From positions 434,001 to 498,000 of the forward strand of contig NZ_LT629688.1 of NCBI RefSeq assembly GCF_900101785.1: 64,000 bases of DNA, in the 5' to 3' direction. Source of the stretch: Auraticoccus monumenti. Its GTDB lineage: Bacteria; Actinomycetota; Actinomycetes; Propionibacteriales; Propionibacteriaceae. Positions 18,005 through 26,738 of this stretch are shown piece by piece. Numbering within the stretch: position 1 is the stretch's first letter; each line of letters starts with the position of its first letter. Below the pieces are notes generated by a model, which was not told where the DNA came from, ran no database searches, and saw only the letters and a list, made by a program, of their open reading frames with translations. The position numbers and the translations under genes are program-made.

Positions 18005-18029
18005 CCGCCTCCCCGCAGGGGGTAGGCGG
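18005..18029. terminator. Bidirectional hairpin between convergent genes
   Basis: CCGCCTCCC pairs with GGG-T-AGGCGG with one bulge, in the 54-bp gap between the exporter and the convergent alcohol dehydrogenase. It could stop transcription from both sides. Confidence 0.5.
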
Positions 18030-18046
18030 GGCTCGGCGTCGGACCG

Positions 18047-19081
18047 TCAGCCCAGGCTGATCACGGTGATGCCGGCGGTCGTCGGCTCGCCGTCCAGGCC
18101 GACCAGGGCGTCCGGCGCCCCGGAGAGCTGGACCACCCGGCCGACCAGCTCGCCCGGGCGGAGCCGACCGGAGGCGACCAGCTCCAGCAGGGCCGGGTAG
18201 TCCACCGCGGGCATGCCGTGCGACCCGTGCAGGGACAGCTCCTGGGCCACCACCGGTCCCATCGGCACCGGTGGCGTCCCGTCCTCGCCGAGCAGCAGCC
18301 CGACCTGGACGTGACGGCCGCGGCGTCGCAGGCAGTGCACCGACGCGGCCACCGTGGCGGGGACCCCCACCGCGTCCACCGAGACGTGGGCCCCACCGCC
18401 GGTGAGCTCGTGCACCCGCTCGACCAGGTCCGGGCCCGGGGCCAGCACCGTCTCGGCCCCCAGCTCCGAGGCCCGCCGCCGCGGCCCCTCGGCGACGTCG
18501 ACGGCCACCACCCGGGCACCCAGCGCGCGGGCGATCATCACCGCCGACAACCCGACCCCGCCGCAGCCGTGCACCACCAGCCACTCCCCCGCCGCCAGGC
18601 GGCCGTGCACGGTGAGCGCCCGGTGGGCGGTGGCCACCCGGCAGCCCAGGGCCGCCGCGGCCACCGCGTCGACGTCGTCCGGCAGCCGCACCAGGTTCGT
18701 CGCGGCCGCGGTGACGACCACCAGCTCGGCGAAGGACCCGTCGGTGGTGAAGCCCGGCTGCACCTGGTCCGGGCACACCTGCGCCTGGCCGTCGCGGCAC
18801 CAGCCGCAGCGCCCGCAGCCCTGCACGAACGGGGCGGTCACCCGGTCCCCTACCTGCCAGCCCCGCACCCTGGACCCGACCGCGTGGACCGTGCCGGCGA
18901 ACTCGTGACCGGGCACCATCGGCAGCGGCACGGGGTCGTGGCCGCGCCAGGCGTGCCAGTCCGAGCGGCAGACCCCCGTCGCCTCCACCCGCACCAGGAC
19001 ACCGTCGTCGGGGCAGGACGGCTCGGGCAGCTCGACCAGCTCGGGTCGGAGGCCGTAGCCGGGGTAGCGGACCGCACGCAC
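18047..19081 (-). CDS. Zinc-dependent alcohol dehydrogenase family protein
   Basis: The 344-aa medium-chain dehydrogenase starts at GTG 19081. Catalytic zinc ligands are visible in VCRSDWHAW and VPGHEFAG. The structural zinc lobe is CGRCGWCRDGQAQVC (four Cys). The NAD(P)-binding Rossmann stretch is VHGCGGVGLSAV, then RVVAVDVAE, where the Asp favours NAD. It oxidises or reduces an alcohol/aldehyde pair in the cytoplasm. It is divergent from an IclR regulator (116 bp gap), which could control it. Confidence 0.9.
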   Translation of the reverse strand: MRAVRYPGYGLRPELVELPEPSCPDDGVLVRVEATGVCRSDWHAWRGHDPVPLPMVPGHEFAGTVHAVGSRVRGWQVGDRVTAPFVQGCGRCGWCRDGQAQVCPDQVQPGFTTDGSFAELVVVTAAATNLVRLPDDVDAVAAAALGCRVATAHRALTVHGRLAAGEWLVVHGCGGVGLSAVMIARALGARVVAVDVAEGPRRRASELGAETVLAPGPDLVERVHELTGGGAHVSVDAVGVPATVAASVHCLRRRGRHVQVGLLLGEDGTPPVPMGPVVAQELSLHGSHGMPAVDYPALLELVASGRLRPGELVGRVVQLSGAPDALVGLDGEPTTAGITVISLG

Positions 19082-19197
19082 CCGACCACCGTAGGGCCGT
19101 AGCGGCCGCCGCACACCAGGACCCGCGGCCCGGTCCCGTGCCGTACGCTCGGCGCAGCCGCGCCACCGGCGGCGCCGCACCACCTCCGGGACGAGAC

Positions 19198-19890
19198 GTG
19201 AGCACGCTGCAGACGCTGGACCGCGGGATCCGCGCCCTCGAGGTCGTGGCCGCCTCCGACGGTCTCAGCATCCCCGAGCTCTCGGCCCGGCTGGGCGTGG
19301 CCCGGGCCATCGGGCACCGGCTGGCCACCACCCTGGAGACGCACGGTCTGGTGGTGCGCGACGCCGCCGGCCGGCTGCACCTGGGGGCCGGGCTGGCCGT
19401 CCTGGCCGGACGCTGGTGGCCCAGCGTGCTCACCCGCGCCCCCGCCGTGCTGCAGGACCTGGCCGAGCGGACCGCCGCCACCGGCTTCCTGGCCGTCGCC
19501 GAGGGGGAGGAGGCCGTGGTGGTGCTGGCCTGCGACCCGGGCACGTCGGTGCTGCGGGTCGGCTACCGGGTGGGCAGCCGCCATCCGCTCTCCCGCGGCG
19601 CCTCGGGCCTGGCCCTGCGGGCCGCCCGCCCGGAGCTCCCGGGCGACCCGGAAGCCGTCCGGGAGGCGCGTCGACGCGGGTGGGCGGCGACCCGCGGACA
19701 GCTGCAGGACGGAGCGGTCGGGGTGGCCGCCGCACTCCCCCGCAGCGGGAGCGCCTGGTCGCCGGAGGCCTGCGTCGGCGTGGTCTCGCTCGGTGACTTC
19801 GACGTCGACGCGGCTGCCCCGCAGGTGCTCACCGCGGCCGCCTCGCTCACCGGAGCGGACGGGGAACCGCCGGCAGCACCCGCCCCCTGA
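19198..19890 (+). CDS. IclR family transcriptional regulator
   Basis: The 230-aa protein starts at GTG 19198. The N-terminal winged helix (LQTLDRGIRALEVVAAS, SIPELSARLGVARAIGHRL) is followed by a shortened IclR effector domain with the GFLAVAEGEEAVVVLACDPG and SRHPLSRGASGLAL segments. Its last 44 bases overlap the end of fahA on the other strand. Location beside fahA/hmgA suggests control of tyrosine/homogentisate breakdown, as IclR proteins commonly do for aromatic pathways; the divergent alcohol dehydrogenase is the alternative target. Confidence 0.88.
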   Translation: MSTLQTLDRGIRALEVVAASDGLSIPELSARLGVARAIGHRLATTLETHGLVVRDAAGRLHLGAGLAVLAGRWWPSVLTRAPAVLQDLAERTAATGFLAVAEGEEAVVVLACDPGTSVLRVGYRVGSRHPLSRGASGLALRAARPELPGDPEAVREARRRGWAATRGQLQDGAVGVAAALPRSGSAWSPEACVGVVSLGDFDVDAAAPQVLTAAASLTGADGEPPAAPAP

Positions 19891-21076
19891 CCTCACCCAG
19901 GGTCAGCCGTCCCCCACCTCCGGCGGGAGCCGAGCAGCGCAGCACCACCTCGTCACCGTCCTCCAGGAAGGTGCGCTCACCGTCGCCCACCCGCAGCGGG
20001 TCCCGGCCGCCCCAGCTCAGCTCCAGCAGCGAGCCCCGGGTGCCGGGCTCCGGGCCGGACACCGTGCCGGAGCCGAGCAGGTCACCGGTGCGCAGCGAAG
20101 CCCCGTTGACCGTGGTGTGGGCCAGCAGCTGCGCGGGCGACCAGTACATCGCGGCGTAGCAGGGGCGCGAGACCACCACCCCGTCGAGCTCGACCTCCAG
20201 GTTCAGGTCCAGCCCGGCGCGCGGACCCACCCGCAGGTACGGCAGCGGCTCCGGGTCCTGGCCCGGCAGGTCGCACCAGGCGGCGTCGAGGGCCTCCAGC
20301 GGGGTGACCCAGGCGCTCACCGAGGTCGCGAAGGACTTGCCGAGGAAGGGGCCCAGCGGCACGTACTCCCAGGCCTGGACGTCGCGGGCGGACCAGTCGT
20401 TGAGCACGACCACCCCGAAGACGTGCTCGGCGAGGTCGTCCACCGCCACCGGCTGGCCCTGCACCGAGCCGACCCCGACCACGAACCCCAGCTCGGCCTC
20501 CAGGTCCAGGCGCCGGGTGGGGCCGAAGGTGGGAGCCGGGTCGTCGGGCCCCTTGCGCTGGCCGTGCGGGCGGACGACGTCGGTGCCGGAGACCACGACC
20601 GTGCCGGCCCGGCCGTGGTATCCGACGGGCAGGTGCTTCCAGTTGGGCAGCAGCGGCTCCCCGTCGGGACGGAGGATCCGTCCCACGTTGGTGGCGTGGT
20701 GCTCGGAGGCGTAGAAGTCGACGTAGTCGGCCACCTCGAAGGGCAGCTGCAGGACCACGTCGTCGAGGTGGTGCAGGGCGGGCGAGACCTGCTCGGCCCG
20801 CGAGCGGTCGGTCAGGACGTCGGTCAGCCAGGCCCGCAGCCGCCGCCAGGCCGGTCGACCCAGCGCCATCAGCGGGTTGAGCGAGGCGGCCTCGCACGCG
20901 GCGGCCAGGTCGTCGTGCTCGCCACGCAGCAGCGCCGCCGGGGCCAGCACCCAGTCCCCGATCCGCACCCCGACCCGCGGTGCGTCGGTCCCCGCGGAGA
21001 ACACCCCGTAGGGCAGGTGGTCGACGTCGAACCCCGACCCGGCGGCGCCGGACCCCCAGCTCTGGCGGGTGCTCAT
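19847..21076 (-). CDS. fahA: Fumarylacetoacetase
   Basis: The 409-aa enzyme hydrolyses fumarylacetoacetate to fumarate and acetoacetate, the last step of tyrosine breakdown. Metal and catalytic residues are in YVDFYASEHHATN (Asp and catalytic His), LEAELGFVVG (two metal Glu) and LNDWSARDVQAWEYVPLGPF (metal Asp). The C-terminal GTVSGPEPGTRGSLLELSW is also typical, and the length matches the family. It starts at ATG 21076 and is divergent from hmgA with a 115-bp shared control region. Confidence 0.96.
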   Translation of the reverse strand: MSTRQSWGSGAAGSGFDVDHLPYGVFSAGTDAPRVGVRIGDWVLAPAALLRGEHDDLAAACEAASLNPLMALGRPAWRRLRAWLTDVLTDRSRAEQVSPALHHLDDVVLQLPFEVADYVDFYASEHHATNVGRILRPDGEPLLPNWKHLPVGYHGRAGTVVVSGTDVVRPHGQRKGPDDPAPTFGPTRRLDLEAELGFVVGVGSVQGQPVAVDDLAEHVFGVVVLNDWSARDVQAWEYVPLGPFLGKSFATSVSAWVTPLEALDAAWCDLPGQDPEPLPYLRVGPRAGLDLNLEVELDGVVVSRPCYAAMYWSPAQLLAHTTVNGASLRTGDLLGSGTVSGPEPGTRGSLLELSWGGRDPLRVGDGERTFLEDGDEVVLRCSAPAGGGGRLTLGEVRGRVLPAVPRPLR

Positions 21077-21116
21077 CCTCGACCTCCTCGCGCCGGTGCG
21101 GGCCGGTGCCCCGGCG

Positions 21117-21172
21117 TTGACACGTCCGCCAGCCTAACGAAGGATGCTGAGTGGACGAGACGTCCGCTCAGC
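21117..21172. promoter_or_regulatory. Promoter element and 27-bp palindrome between fahA and hmgA
   Basis: A consensus -35 TTGACA (21117-21122) faces hmgA. Just downstream, GCTGAGTGGACG (21146-21157) and CGTCCGCTCAGC (21161-21172) form 12-bp arms around AGA, with one mismatch. It lies 20 bp before the hmgA start, ideal for a repressor. The adjacent IclR protein is the likely ligand, but that is inference. Confidence 0.6.
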
Positions 21173-21191
21173 GGACCGAGGAGAGGGCGAC

Positions 21192-22379
21192 GTGGCCTAC
21201 TACCGCCGGCTGGGAGAGGTACCTCCCACCCGCCACACCCAGCACCGCGGCGACGACGGGCGGCTGCTCCGGGAGGAGCTGATGGGTGAGGAGGGGTTCT
21301 CCTCGGACTCCTCGCTGCTCTACCACCGCGGCGTCCCCTCGGCGGTCGTGGCCGGTGACGTCTGGACGCTCCCCGACCAGGGCCGCACCCCCAACCACCC
21401 CCTCCTGCCCCGCCACCTCCGGCTGCACCAGCTGCTGCCCGACGGCACCGGGGCCGACGCGGTGACCGGGCGCCGTCTGGTGCTGGGCAACGCCGACGTC
21501 CGGATCGGCTACGTGCTCACCGGAACCGACCCCTCCCCGCTCTACCGCAACGCCATCGGCGACGAGTGCGTCTACGTCGAGACCGGCAGCGGCACGGTGG
21601 AGACCGTCTTCGGCGCCCTGTCCTACCAGGCCGGGGACTACGTGCTCGTGCCGCGCGCCACCACGCACCGATGGCTGCCGGCCGAGCCGTCGCGCCTCTA
21701 CGCCATCGAGGGCAGCGGCCACATCGCACCGCCGAGGCGGTACCTGTCGCGCTACGGCCAGCTGCTCGAGCACGCCCCCTACTGCGAGCGCGACCTGCAC
21801 GGGCCCGCCGAGCCGCTGCTGGCCGAGGGCGACGACGTCGACGTGCTGGTCAGGCACCGGACGTCGGCGGGGGTGGTCGGCACGGTGCTGACCTACGCCA
21901 CGCACCCCTTCGACGTCGTCGGCTGGGACGGCTGCCTGTACCCCTACACCTTCAACGTCGAGGACTACATGCCGATCACCGGCAAGGTGCACCAGCCGCC
22001 GCCCGTGCACCAGGTCTTCGAGGGGCACAACTTCGTGGTCTGCAACTTCCTGCCGCGCAAGGTGGACTACCACCCGCTGAGCATCCCGGTGCCCTACTAC
22101 CACTCCAACGTCGACTCCGACGAGGTGATGTTCTACGTCGGCGGGGACTACGAGGCCCGCAAGGGCTCCGGCATCGGGCTCGGCTCGGTGTCGCTGCACC
22201 CGGGCGGGTTCGCCCACGGCCCGCAGCCCTCGGCCATCGAGGCCTCGCTGGGTGCGGAGCGCTTCGACGAGTCCGCGGTGATGGTGGACACCTTCGCCCC
22301 GCTCGAGCTGGGCGAGGCCGCGCTGGCCTGCGAGGACCCCGGCTACCCCTGGAGCTGGGCCGCGGACGCCCGCTCCTGA
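21192..22379 (+). CDS. hmgA: Homogentisate 1,2-dioxygenase
   Basis: The 395-aa iron enzyme opens the ring of homogentisate to maleylacetoacetate. Cupin motifs seen are NAIGDECVYVETGSG, DYVLVPRATTHRW and the C-terminal set with GHNFVVCNFLPRKVDYHP, VPYYHSNVDSDEVMFYVGG and SLHPGGFAHGPQP, which hold the Fe ligands (His/Glu/His). GTG 21192 follows GAGGAGAGGG. It pairs with fahA across a divergent promoter. No maleylacetoacetate isomerase or HPPD gene is in the window. Confidence 0.96.
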   Translation: MAYYRRLGEVPPTRHTQHRGDDGRLLREELMGEEGFSSDSSLLYHRGVPSAVVAGDVWTLPDQGRTPNHPLLPRHLRLHQLLPDGTGADAVTGRRLVLGNADVRIGYVLTGTDPSPLYRNAIGDECVYVETGSGTVETVFGALSYQAGDYVLVPRATTHRWLPAEPSRLYAIEGSGHIAPPRRYLSRYGQLLEHAPYCERDLHGPAEPLLAEGDDVDVLVRHRTSAGVVGTVLTYATHPFDVVGWDGCLYPYTFNVEDYMPITGKVHQPPPVHQVFEGHNFVVCNFLPRKVDYHPLSIPVPYYHSNVDSDEVMFYVGGDYEARKGSGIGLGSVSLHPGGFAHGPQPSAIEASLGAERFDESAVMVDTFAPLELGEAALACEDPGYPWSWAADARS

Positions 22380-22406
22380 CCCGCGGGGCGCCCCTAGTGT
22401 GGGGCG

Positions 22407-23753
22407 GTGCCCGTCGCCCCTCCCCCGACCCCCGACCCAGGCACCCGCGCCGACCGTCGCGGGCTGGACCGAGAGATCTTCGCCCTGGCCGTGCCCGCCT
22501 TCGCCACGCTCGTGTCCGAGCCGCTGCTGATCATCGTGGACACCGCCGTGGTCGGCCACCTCGGGACGTCCTCCCTGGCCGGGCTCGGGGCGGCGGCCAG
22601 CGTCCTCGGCGTGGTCGTCTCGCTGTCGATCTTCCTGGCCTACGGCACCACCGCCACCGTCGCGCGGCGACTGGGGGCCGGTGACCTGCGCGGCGCCCTC
22701 TCCGGCGGTCTGGACGGGCTGAGCCTGGCCCTGCTGATCGGCGCCGTGGGGGCGGGAGGGCTGGTCCTGCTGGCCGGCCGACTGGTCGGGCTGTACTCCG
22801 ACGACCCCACCGTGGTGGCCCAGGGCACCACCTACCTGAGGGTGGTGGCGCTCGCCCTCCCGTCGATCCTGGTGGTGCTGGCCGCGACCGGCGTGCTCCG
22901 CGGGCTGCAGGACACCCGGACCCCGCTCTACGTGGCGGTGGCCACCAACGTGGTCAACATGGGGCTCTCGATCGGGCTGGTGCACGGCGCCGGCCTGGGC
23001 ATCGTGGGCGCGGCCACCGGGACGGTGCTGGCCCAGACCGCGGGGGCGCTGTACCTGGCCCGGACGGTGCTGCGGGGCGCCCACCGGCAGGGGGTGCGGT
23101 GGCGCTGGCACCCGGCGGGGGTGCTCGCGGCGGTGCGGACCGGGGTCTGGCTGGTGCTGCGCACGGCCGGCATGCAGGCGACGATCCTCACCACCACCGT
23201 GGTGGCCGCGAGCCTGGGGGTGCTCAGCCTGGCCTCGCACCAGGTGGTGAACAGCCTGTGGGTGCTGCTGGCCTTCGCCCTGGACGCGATCGCCATCGCC
23301 GCCCAGGCCATCGTCGGACGCTACCTGGGCGCCGGGCAGGTCGCCCTGGTCCGCAGCCTGATGGGCCGGATGGTGATGTGGGGGGTGCTGGCCGGGGTGC
23401 TCTTCGGGGCGGTGGTGTGGGCGTCGAGCCCGCTGTACGTGCCGCTGTTCTCCCCCGACCCGGAGGTGCAGCGGCTGGTCGGCGAGGTGCTGCTGGTGGT
23501 CGCGCTGATCACCCCGCTGAGCGGTGTGGTCTTCGTCCTCGACGGGGTCCTGATCGGGGCCGGGGACGCCCGCTACCTGGGGCTGGCCAGCCTGGTGACC
23601 ACGGTGGTCTACGTCCCGCTGGCCCTGCTGGTCGGCTGGAGCGGGGCGGGCCTGGTGTGGCTCTGGGCGGCCTACAGCGTCTGGATGCTGGCCCGGGCGG
23701 TGACGCTGGTCCTCCGCTCCCGCGGCACCCGCTGGATGCGGGTCGGCGCCTGA
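22407..23753 (+). CDS. MATE family efflux transporter (DinF-like)
   Basis: The 448-aa inner-membrane protein has 12 predicted spans in two similar halves. The N-terminal VPAFATLVSEPLLIIVDTAVVGHLG is recognisable in its parts VPAFATL and DTAVVGHLGT, and ATGVLRGLQDTRTPLYV and HQVVNSLWVLLAFALDAIAIAAQ are DinF-branch features. It exports cationic drugs or metabolites against Na+ or H+. GTG 22407 lies 27 nt after hmgA, so co-transcription is possible though the functions differ. Confidence 0.9.
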   Translation: MPVAPPPTPDPGTRADRRGLDREIFALAVPAFATLVSEPLLIIVDTAVVGHLGTSSLAGLGAAASVLGVVVSLSIFLAYGTTATVARRLGAGDLRGALSGGLDGLSLALLIGAVGAGGLVLLAGRLVGLYSDDPTVVAQGTTYLRVVALALPSILVVLAATGVLRGLQDTRTPLYVAVATNVVNMGLSIGLVHGAGLGIVGAATGTVLAQTAGALYLARTVLRGAHRQGVRWRWHPAGVLAAVRTGVWLVLRTAGMQATILTTTVVAASLGVLSLASHQVVNSLWVLLAFALDAIAIAAQAIVGRYLGAGQVALVRSLMGRMVMWGVLAGVLFGAVVWASSPLYVPLFSPDPEVQRLVGEVLLVVALITPLSGVVFVLDGVLIGAGDARYLGLASLVTTVVYVPLALLVGWSGAGLVWLWAAYSVWMLARAVTLVLRSRGTRWMRVGA

Positions 23754-23760
23754 TCGGTCC

Positions 23761-24216
23761 TCAGCCGCCGCTCGGGCCGAGGACGCGCTCGATCCGCTCG
23801 AGCTGGTAGGCCGTCATCGCAGGGAGGGCCTCGGGGCGGAACCAGCCGACCTCCAGGGACTCGTCGTCGGCGACCCGCGCCTCCCCCGAGACGTGGCGGC
23901 AGCGGTAGAGCAGGTTGAGGAACTGGCAGACGTCGCCGTTGGCGTAGGTGACCGGCTCCTCGCTGTGCACCTCGACCAGCTCCTCCACCCGTGCGGTGAC
24001 GCCGGTCTCCTCGGTGATCTCGCGGAGGATGCCCTCGGCCGGCTGCTCCCCCGGTTCGAGGATGCCGCTGGGGATGGTCCACCGGCCGTTGTCGCTGCGG
24101 CGCTCGAGCAGGACCCGCCCGTCGTCGTCGGTCACCACGGCGGACACCCCTGGGAGCCAGAGCCGGTGGTGGCCGACCATCGTGCGCAGCTCGGTGATGA
24201 AGTCCGGGATCGGCAT
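23761..24216 (-). CDS. NUDIX hydrolase
   Basis: The 151-aa cytoplasmic hydrolase has a complete Nudix box: GILEPGEQPAEGILREITEE plus TGV (G-x5-E-x7-RE-x2-EE-x-G). ATG 24216 follows AAGGG. The exact substrate (nucleotide sugar, oxidised nucleotide or other diphosphate) cannot be read from sequence. It is convergent with the MATE gene at 7 bp and divergent from the VOC gene. Confidence 0.9.
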   Translation of the reverse strand: MPIPDFITELRTMVGHHRLWLPGVSAVVTDDDGRVLLERRSDNGRWTIPSGILEPGEQPAEGILREITEETGVTARVEELVEVHSEEPVTYANGDVCQFLNLLYRCRHVSGEARVADDESLEVGWFRPEALPAMTAYQLERIERVLGPSGG

Positions 24217-24264
24217 GGGCCAACCCTTCCACACCTGTCAGTGGCCCGGTCTAGCGTCACCAGC

Positions 24265-24642
24265 ATGACGATGACGTTGGCGATGATCACCCTGGACAGC
24301 GACGACCCGGCACCCCTGGCCCGCTGGTGGGCCGAGCGCCTGGGCGGATCGGTGGTGGAGGAGAACGACGGGTACTTCCTGATCGTGTCCCTCCCCGGCA
24401 CCGACCACCTGATGGCTTTCCAGCAGGTGCCGGACCCGACCCCGGGCAAGAACAAGATGCACCTGGACCTGGTGGCCGGGGGCTCGCTCGAGGCGGAGGT
24501 GACCGAGCTGGTGGCTGTCGGCGCCACCGAGGTGGCTCGGCACGAGCTGGGCGGTTTCGCCTGGGTCACGCTGGCCGACCCGCAGGGCAACCAGTTCTGC
24601 GTCTCCGAACCGCACTCCCAGTCCTCCGGCACCGACGGGTGA
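24265..24642 (+). CDS. VOC family protein (glyoxalase/bleomycin-resistance fold)
   Basis: The 125-aa protein has the paired beta-alpha-beta-beta-beta modules of the VOC fold: MITLDSDDPAPLARWWAERLG, read here as LDSDDPAPLARWW, then KNKMHLDLVAG, and a closing ADPQGNQFCVSE with the usual metal-ligand Glu. Similar short actinobacterial proteins are annotated only as VOC family. ATG 24265 was chosen as the first Met with a full first beta strand. Confidence 0.87.
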   Translation: MTMTLAMITLDSDDPAPLARWWAERLGGSVVEENDGYFLIVSLPGTDHLMAFQQVPDPTPGKNKMHLDLVAGGSLEAEVTELVAVGATEVARHELGGFAWVTLADPQGNQFCVSEPHSQSSGTDG

Positions 24643-24672
24643 GGCCCGGCGGCGCCGTTGCTCGCCGACGCA

Positions 24673-24708
24673 GCAGGGCCCGCCGGACGGGAGTCCGACG
24701 GGCCCTGC
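24673..24708. terminator. Terminator of the rpsF-ssb-rpsR-rplI operon
   Basis: GCAGGGCCCG pairs with CGGGCCCTGC, and CGGAC with GTCCG, separated by one C/A mismatch, with loop GGGA. It lies 17 bp beyond the end of rplI and just after the convergent VOC gene, so it can serve both. Confidence 0.85.
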
Positions 24709-24724
24709 AGGGTCGTTGTCCGCC

Positions 24725-25174
24725 TCAGGAGGCGGGGACGACCTCCACCGGCAGGTGGGCGGTGACGCCCTCGTGGAGCTTGACGCCCACGGTGTGGCGA
24801 CCGACCTGCTTGATCGGCTTGCCGACCTCGATGGTGCGCTTGTCGACCGAGGGGCCACCGGCCCGCTTGATCGCCCCGGCCAGGTCGGCGGCGGTGACCG
24901 CGCCGAACAGGCGGCCGGAGTCACCGGCGTTCACCGGCAGCGACACCGTCAGGCCCTCGAGCTGGTCGCGGACCTCCTGGGCGTGCTCGATGCCACGGAT
25001 CTCACGGGCGTCGCGCGCCCGCTTGATGCCGTCGATCTGCTTCTCCGCGCCACGGGTCCAGCGGATGGCCTGGCCCTGCGGCAGCAGGAAGTTGCGGCCG
25101 TAGCCGTCACGGACCTCGACGACGTCGCCGGGGATGCCGAGGTTCGAGACCTCGGTGGTCAGGATGAGCTTCAT
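24725..25174 (-). CDS. rplI: 50S ribosomal protein L9
   Basis: The 149-aa protein has the N-terminal rRNA-binding domain MKLILTTEVSNLGIPGDVVEV, with GYGRNFLLPQGQA as the family signature, a long connecting helix (about 45-75) and the C-terminal domain (SGRLFGAVTAADLA). L9 binds 23S rRNA near the L1 stalk and helps keep the reading frame. It is last in the operon, 17 bp after rpsR and ahead of the terminator. Confidence 0.98.
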   Translation of the reverse strand: MKLILTTEVSNLGIPGDVVEVRDGYGRNFLLPQGQAIRWTRGAEKQIDGIKRARDAREIRGIEHAQEVRDQLEGLTVSLPVNAGDSGRLFGAVTAADLAGAIKRAGGPSVDKRTIEVGKPIKQVGRHTVGVKLHEGVTAHLPVEVVPAS

Positions 25175-25191
25175 GTCTGTCCCGTCCCTTC

Positions 25192-25437
25192 TCAGCGAGC
25201 CGTGGAGGCGTAGGGCAGCAGGGCCATCTCACGCGCGTTCTTAATCGCGATGGCGACCTTGCGCTGGTCCTGCACGGAGAGGCCGGTGACCCGACGGGCC
25301 CGGATCTTCCCGCGCTCGGAGATGAACTTCCGCAGCGTGGCGGTGTCCTTGTAGTCGACCTTGCCGAGGCGGACGGTCTTGACCGGGCCCGCGCCCTTCT
25401 TGGGGTTCTTCATCGGTGGCTTGCGCTGTGCGGCCAT
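25192..25437 (-). CDS. rpsR: 30S ribosomal protein S18 (cysteine-free form)
   Basis: The 81-aa protein carries the S18 core [25 protein letters not shown] in parts ([31 protein letters not shown]) and the ending [11 protein letters not shown]. No cysteine is present, so it is the zinc-free type; many actinobacteria also have a zinc-binding paralogue used when zinc is plentiful. S18 pairs with S6 on the platform of the small subunit. It sits between ssb and rplI in the usual order. Confidence 0.98.
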   Translation of the reverse strand: MAAQRKPPMKNPKKGAGPVKTVRLGKVDYKDTATLRKFISERGKIRARRVTGLSVQDQRKVAIAIKNAREMALLPYASTAR

Positions 25438-25550
25438 TGTGGTGCTCCTCTGTATCGAGCCCGGCGGGTGAGCCGGAATGTGCCTGCCGGTACTGACCGG
25501 CGTGAATGTGGTTCTGGGACCGGGCGCTGCCCGGCCTTACGAGCGTGGGA

Positions 25551-26162
25551 TCAGAACGGAGGTTCGTCGGTCTGGGCCTGCGCCCAGGGGTCCGAACCGG
25601 CCGCGCCGCCGGAGCTGCCACCGCGGTTGCCGCCGCCGGACCAGGAGTCCTGGCCGCCGCCGCCGCCACCGGACCCCCCGGAGCCGCCGCCGTAGCCGCC
25701 ACCCCCGCCGGAGCTGCCTCCGCCGGAGTAGCCGCCACCGCCACCGCCGCCGTTGCCGCCGCCACCGTTGTAGCCACCGCCACCGCCGCCAGCACCGCTG
25801 GAGGTGCGGGTGACCTTGGCCGTCGCGTAACGCAGCGCCGGGCCGATCTCGTCGACGTCGACCTCGAACACCGTGCGCCGCTCGCCCTCGCGGGTCTCGT
25901 AGCTGCGTGACTTGAGCCGGCCCTGGACGATGACCCGCATGCCCTTCTGGAGCGACTCGGCCACGTTCTCCGCGGCCTGCCGCCAGACGGCGCAGTTGAG
26001 GAACATCGCGTCCCCGTCCTTCCACTCGCCGCTCTGGCGGTCGAAGGTGCGGGGGGTCGAGGCCACGGTGAAGTTGGCCACGGCCGCCCCGGACGGGGTG
26101 AACCGCAGCTCGGGGTCGGCGGTCAGGTTGCCGACCAGGGTGATGACGGTGTCGCCTGCCAT
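25551..26162 (-). CDS. ssb: Single-stranded DNA-binding protein
   Basis: The 203-aa SSB has an OB fold (residues 1-115: [52 protein letters not shown]), a flexible linker of about 75 residues made almost only of Gly and Ser, and the acidic tip DEPPF that docks repair and replication proteins. It coats single-stranded DNA. The long glycine linker (25.60-25.80 kb) has extreme GGN codon bias and is prone to slippage. It is in the conserved rpsF-ssb-rpsR-rplI operon. Confidence 0.98.
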   Translation of the reverse strand: MAGDTVITLVGNLTADPELRFTPSGAAVANFTVASTPRTFDRQSGEWKDGDAMFLNCAVWRQAAENVAESLQKGMRVIVQGRLKSRSYETREGERRTVFEVDVDEIGPALRYATAKVTRTSSGAGGGGGGYNGGGGNGGGGGGGYSGGGSSGGGGGYGGGSGGSGGGGGGQDSWSGGGNRGGSSGGAAGSDPWAQAQTDEPPF

Positions 26163-26282
26163 GGTGTCTCCGGGATCAGTTCAGGTGGTGGTGTCCGGTT
26201 CACTGTGCCACGCGTCACCGACGCCGGGGCGCCCGTGACGGGGATCAGTGGACAACTCGTCCTCGGCACGCCGAGGACGGGC

Positions 26283-26588
26283 TCAGCTCTTCTTCTGCTT
26301 CTCCGGGACGGGACGCATCACCTTGGTGCGCATGATGGCCTCGTTGATGGAGAACAGACGGTCCATCTCCTTGACCGCGTCGGGCTCAGAGGTGAGCCCG
26401 ATGATGGCGTAGATGCCCTCGGTCTTCTTCTGGATCTCGTAGGCCAGGCGGCGCTTGCCCCAGACGTCCACGTTCTCGATGGTGCCACCGGCGTCGGTGA
26501 TCACCTTGGTGTACTGCTCCAGGATGGGGTTCACCTGGCGCTCGTCGGTGTCGGGATCGATGATCACCATGACTTCGTACTTACGCAT
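26283..26588 (-). CDS. rpsF: 30S ribosomal protein S6
   Basis: The 101-aa protein carries RKYEVMVIIDPDTDERQV, VDVWGKRRLAYEIQKKTEG and the RLFSINEAIMRTKVMRP ending of S6, which binds S18 and 16S rRNA. ATG 26588 is preceded by GGAGGTGG. A GTG at 26600 is in frame but sits inside that ribosome site. It heads the operon; ssb follows after 120 bp. Confidence 0.98.
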   Translation of the reverse strand: MRKYEVMVIIDPDTDERQVNPILEQYTKVITDAGGTIENVDVWGKRRLAYEIQKKTEGIYAIIGLTSEPDAVKEMDRLFSINEAIMRTKVMRPVPEKQKKS

Positions 26589-26738
26589 CGCGTACTCCAC
26601 CTCCTCTGGTCTCGGCGGCCACGGGACGTCCCCGTGGCAGGAGGGCGATTGCAGACCTGGCCCGTTCGGTGGGCCAGGACGGTCGACAGGTCGACCAGCG
26701 TCGGACTCTACCGCCTGGCGCCACCGCAGCGGTAATCG

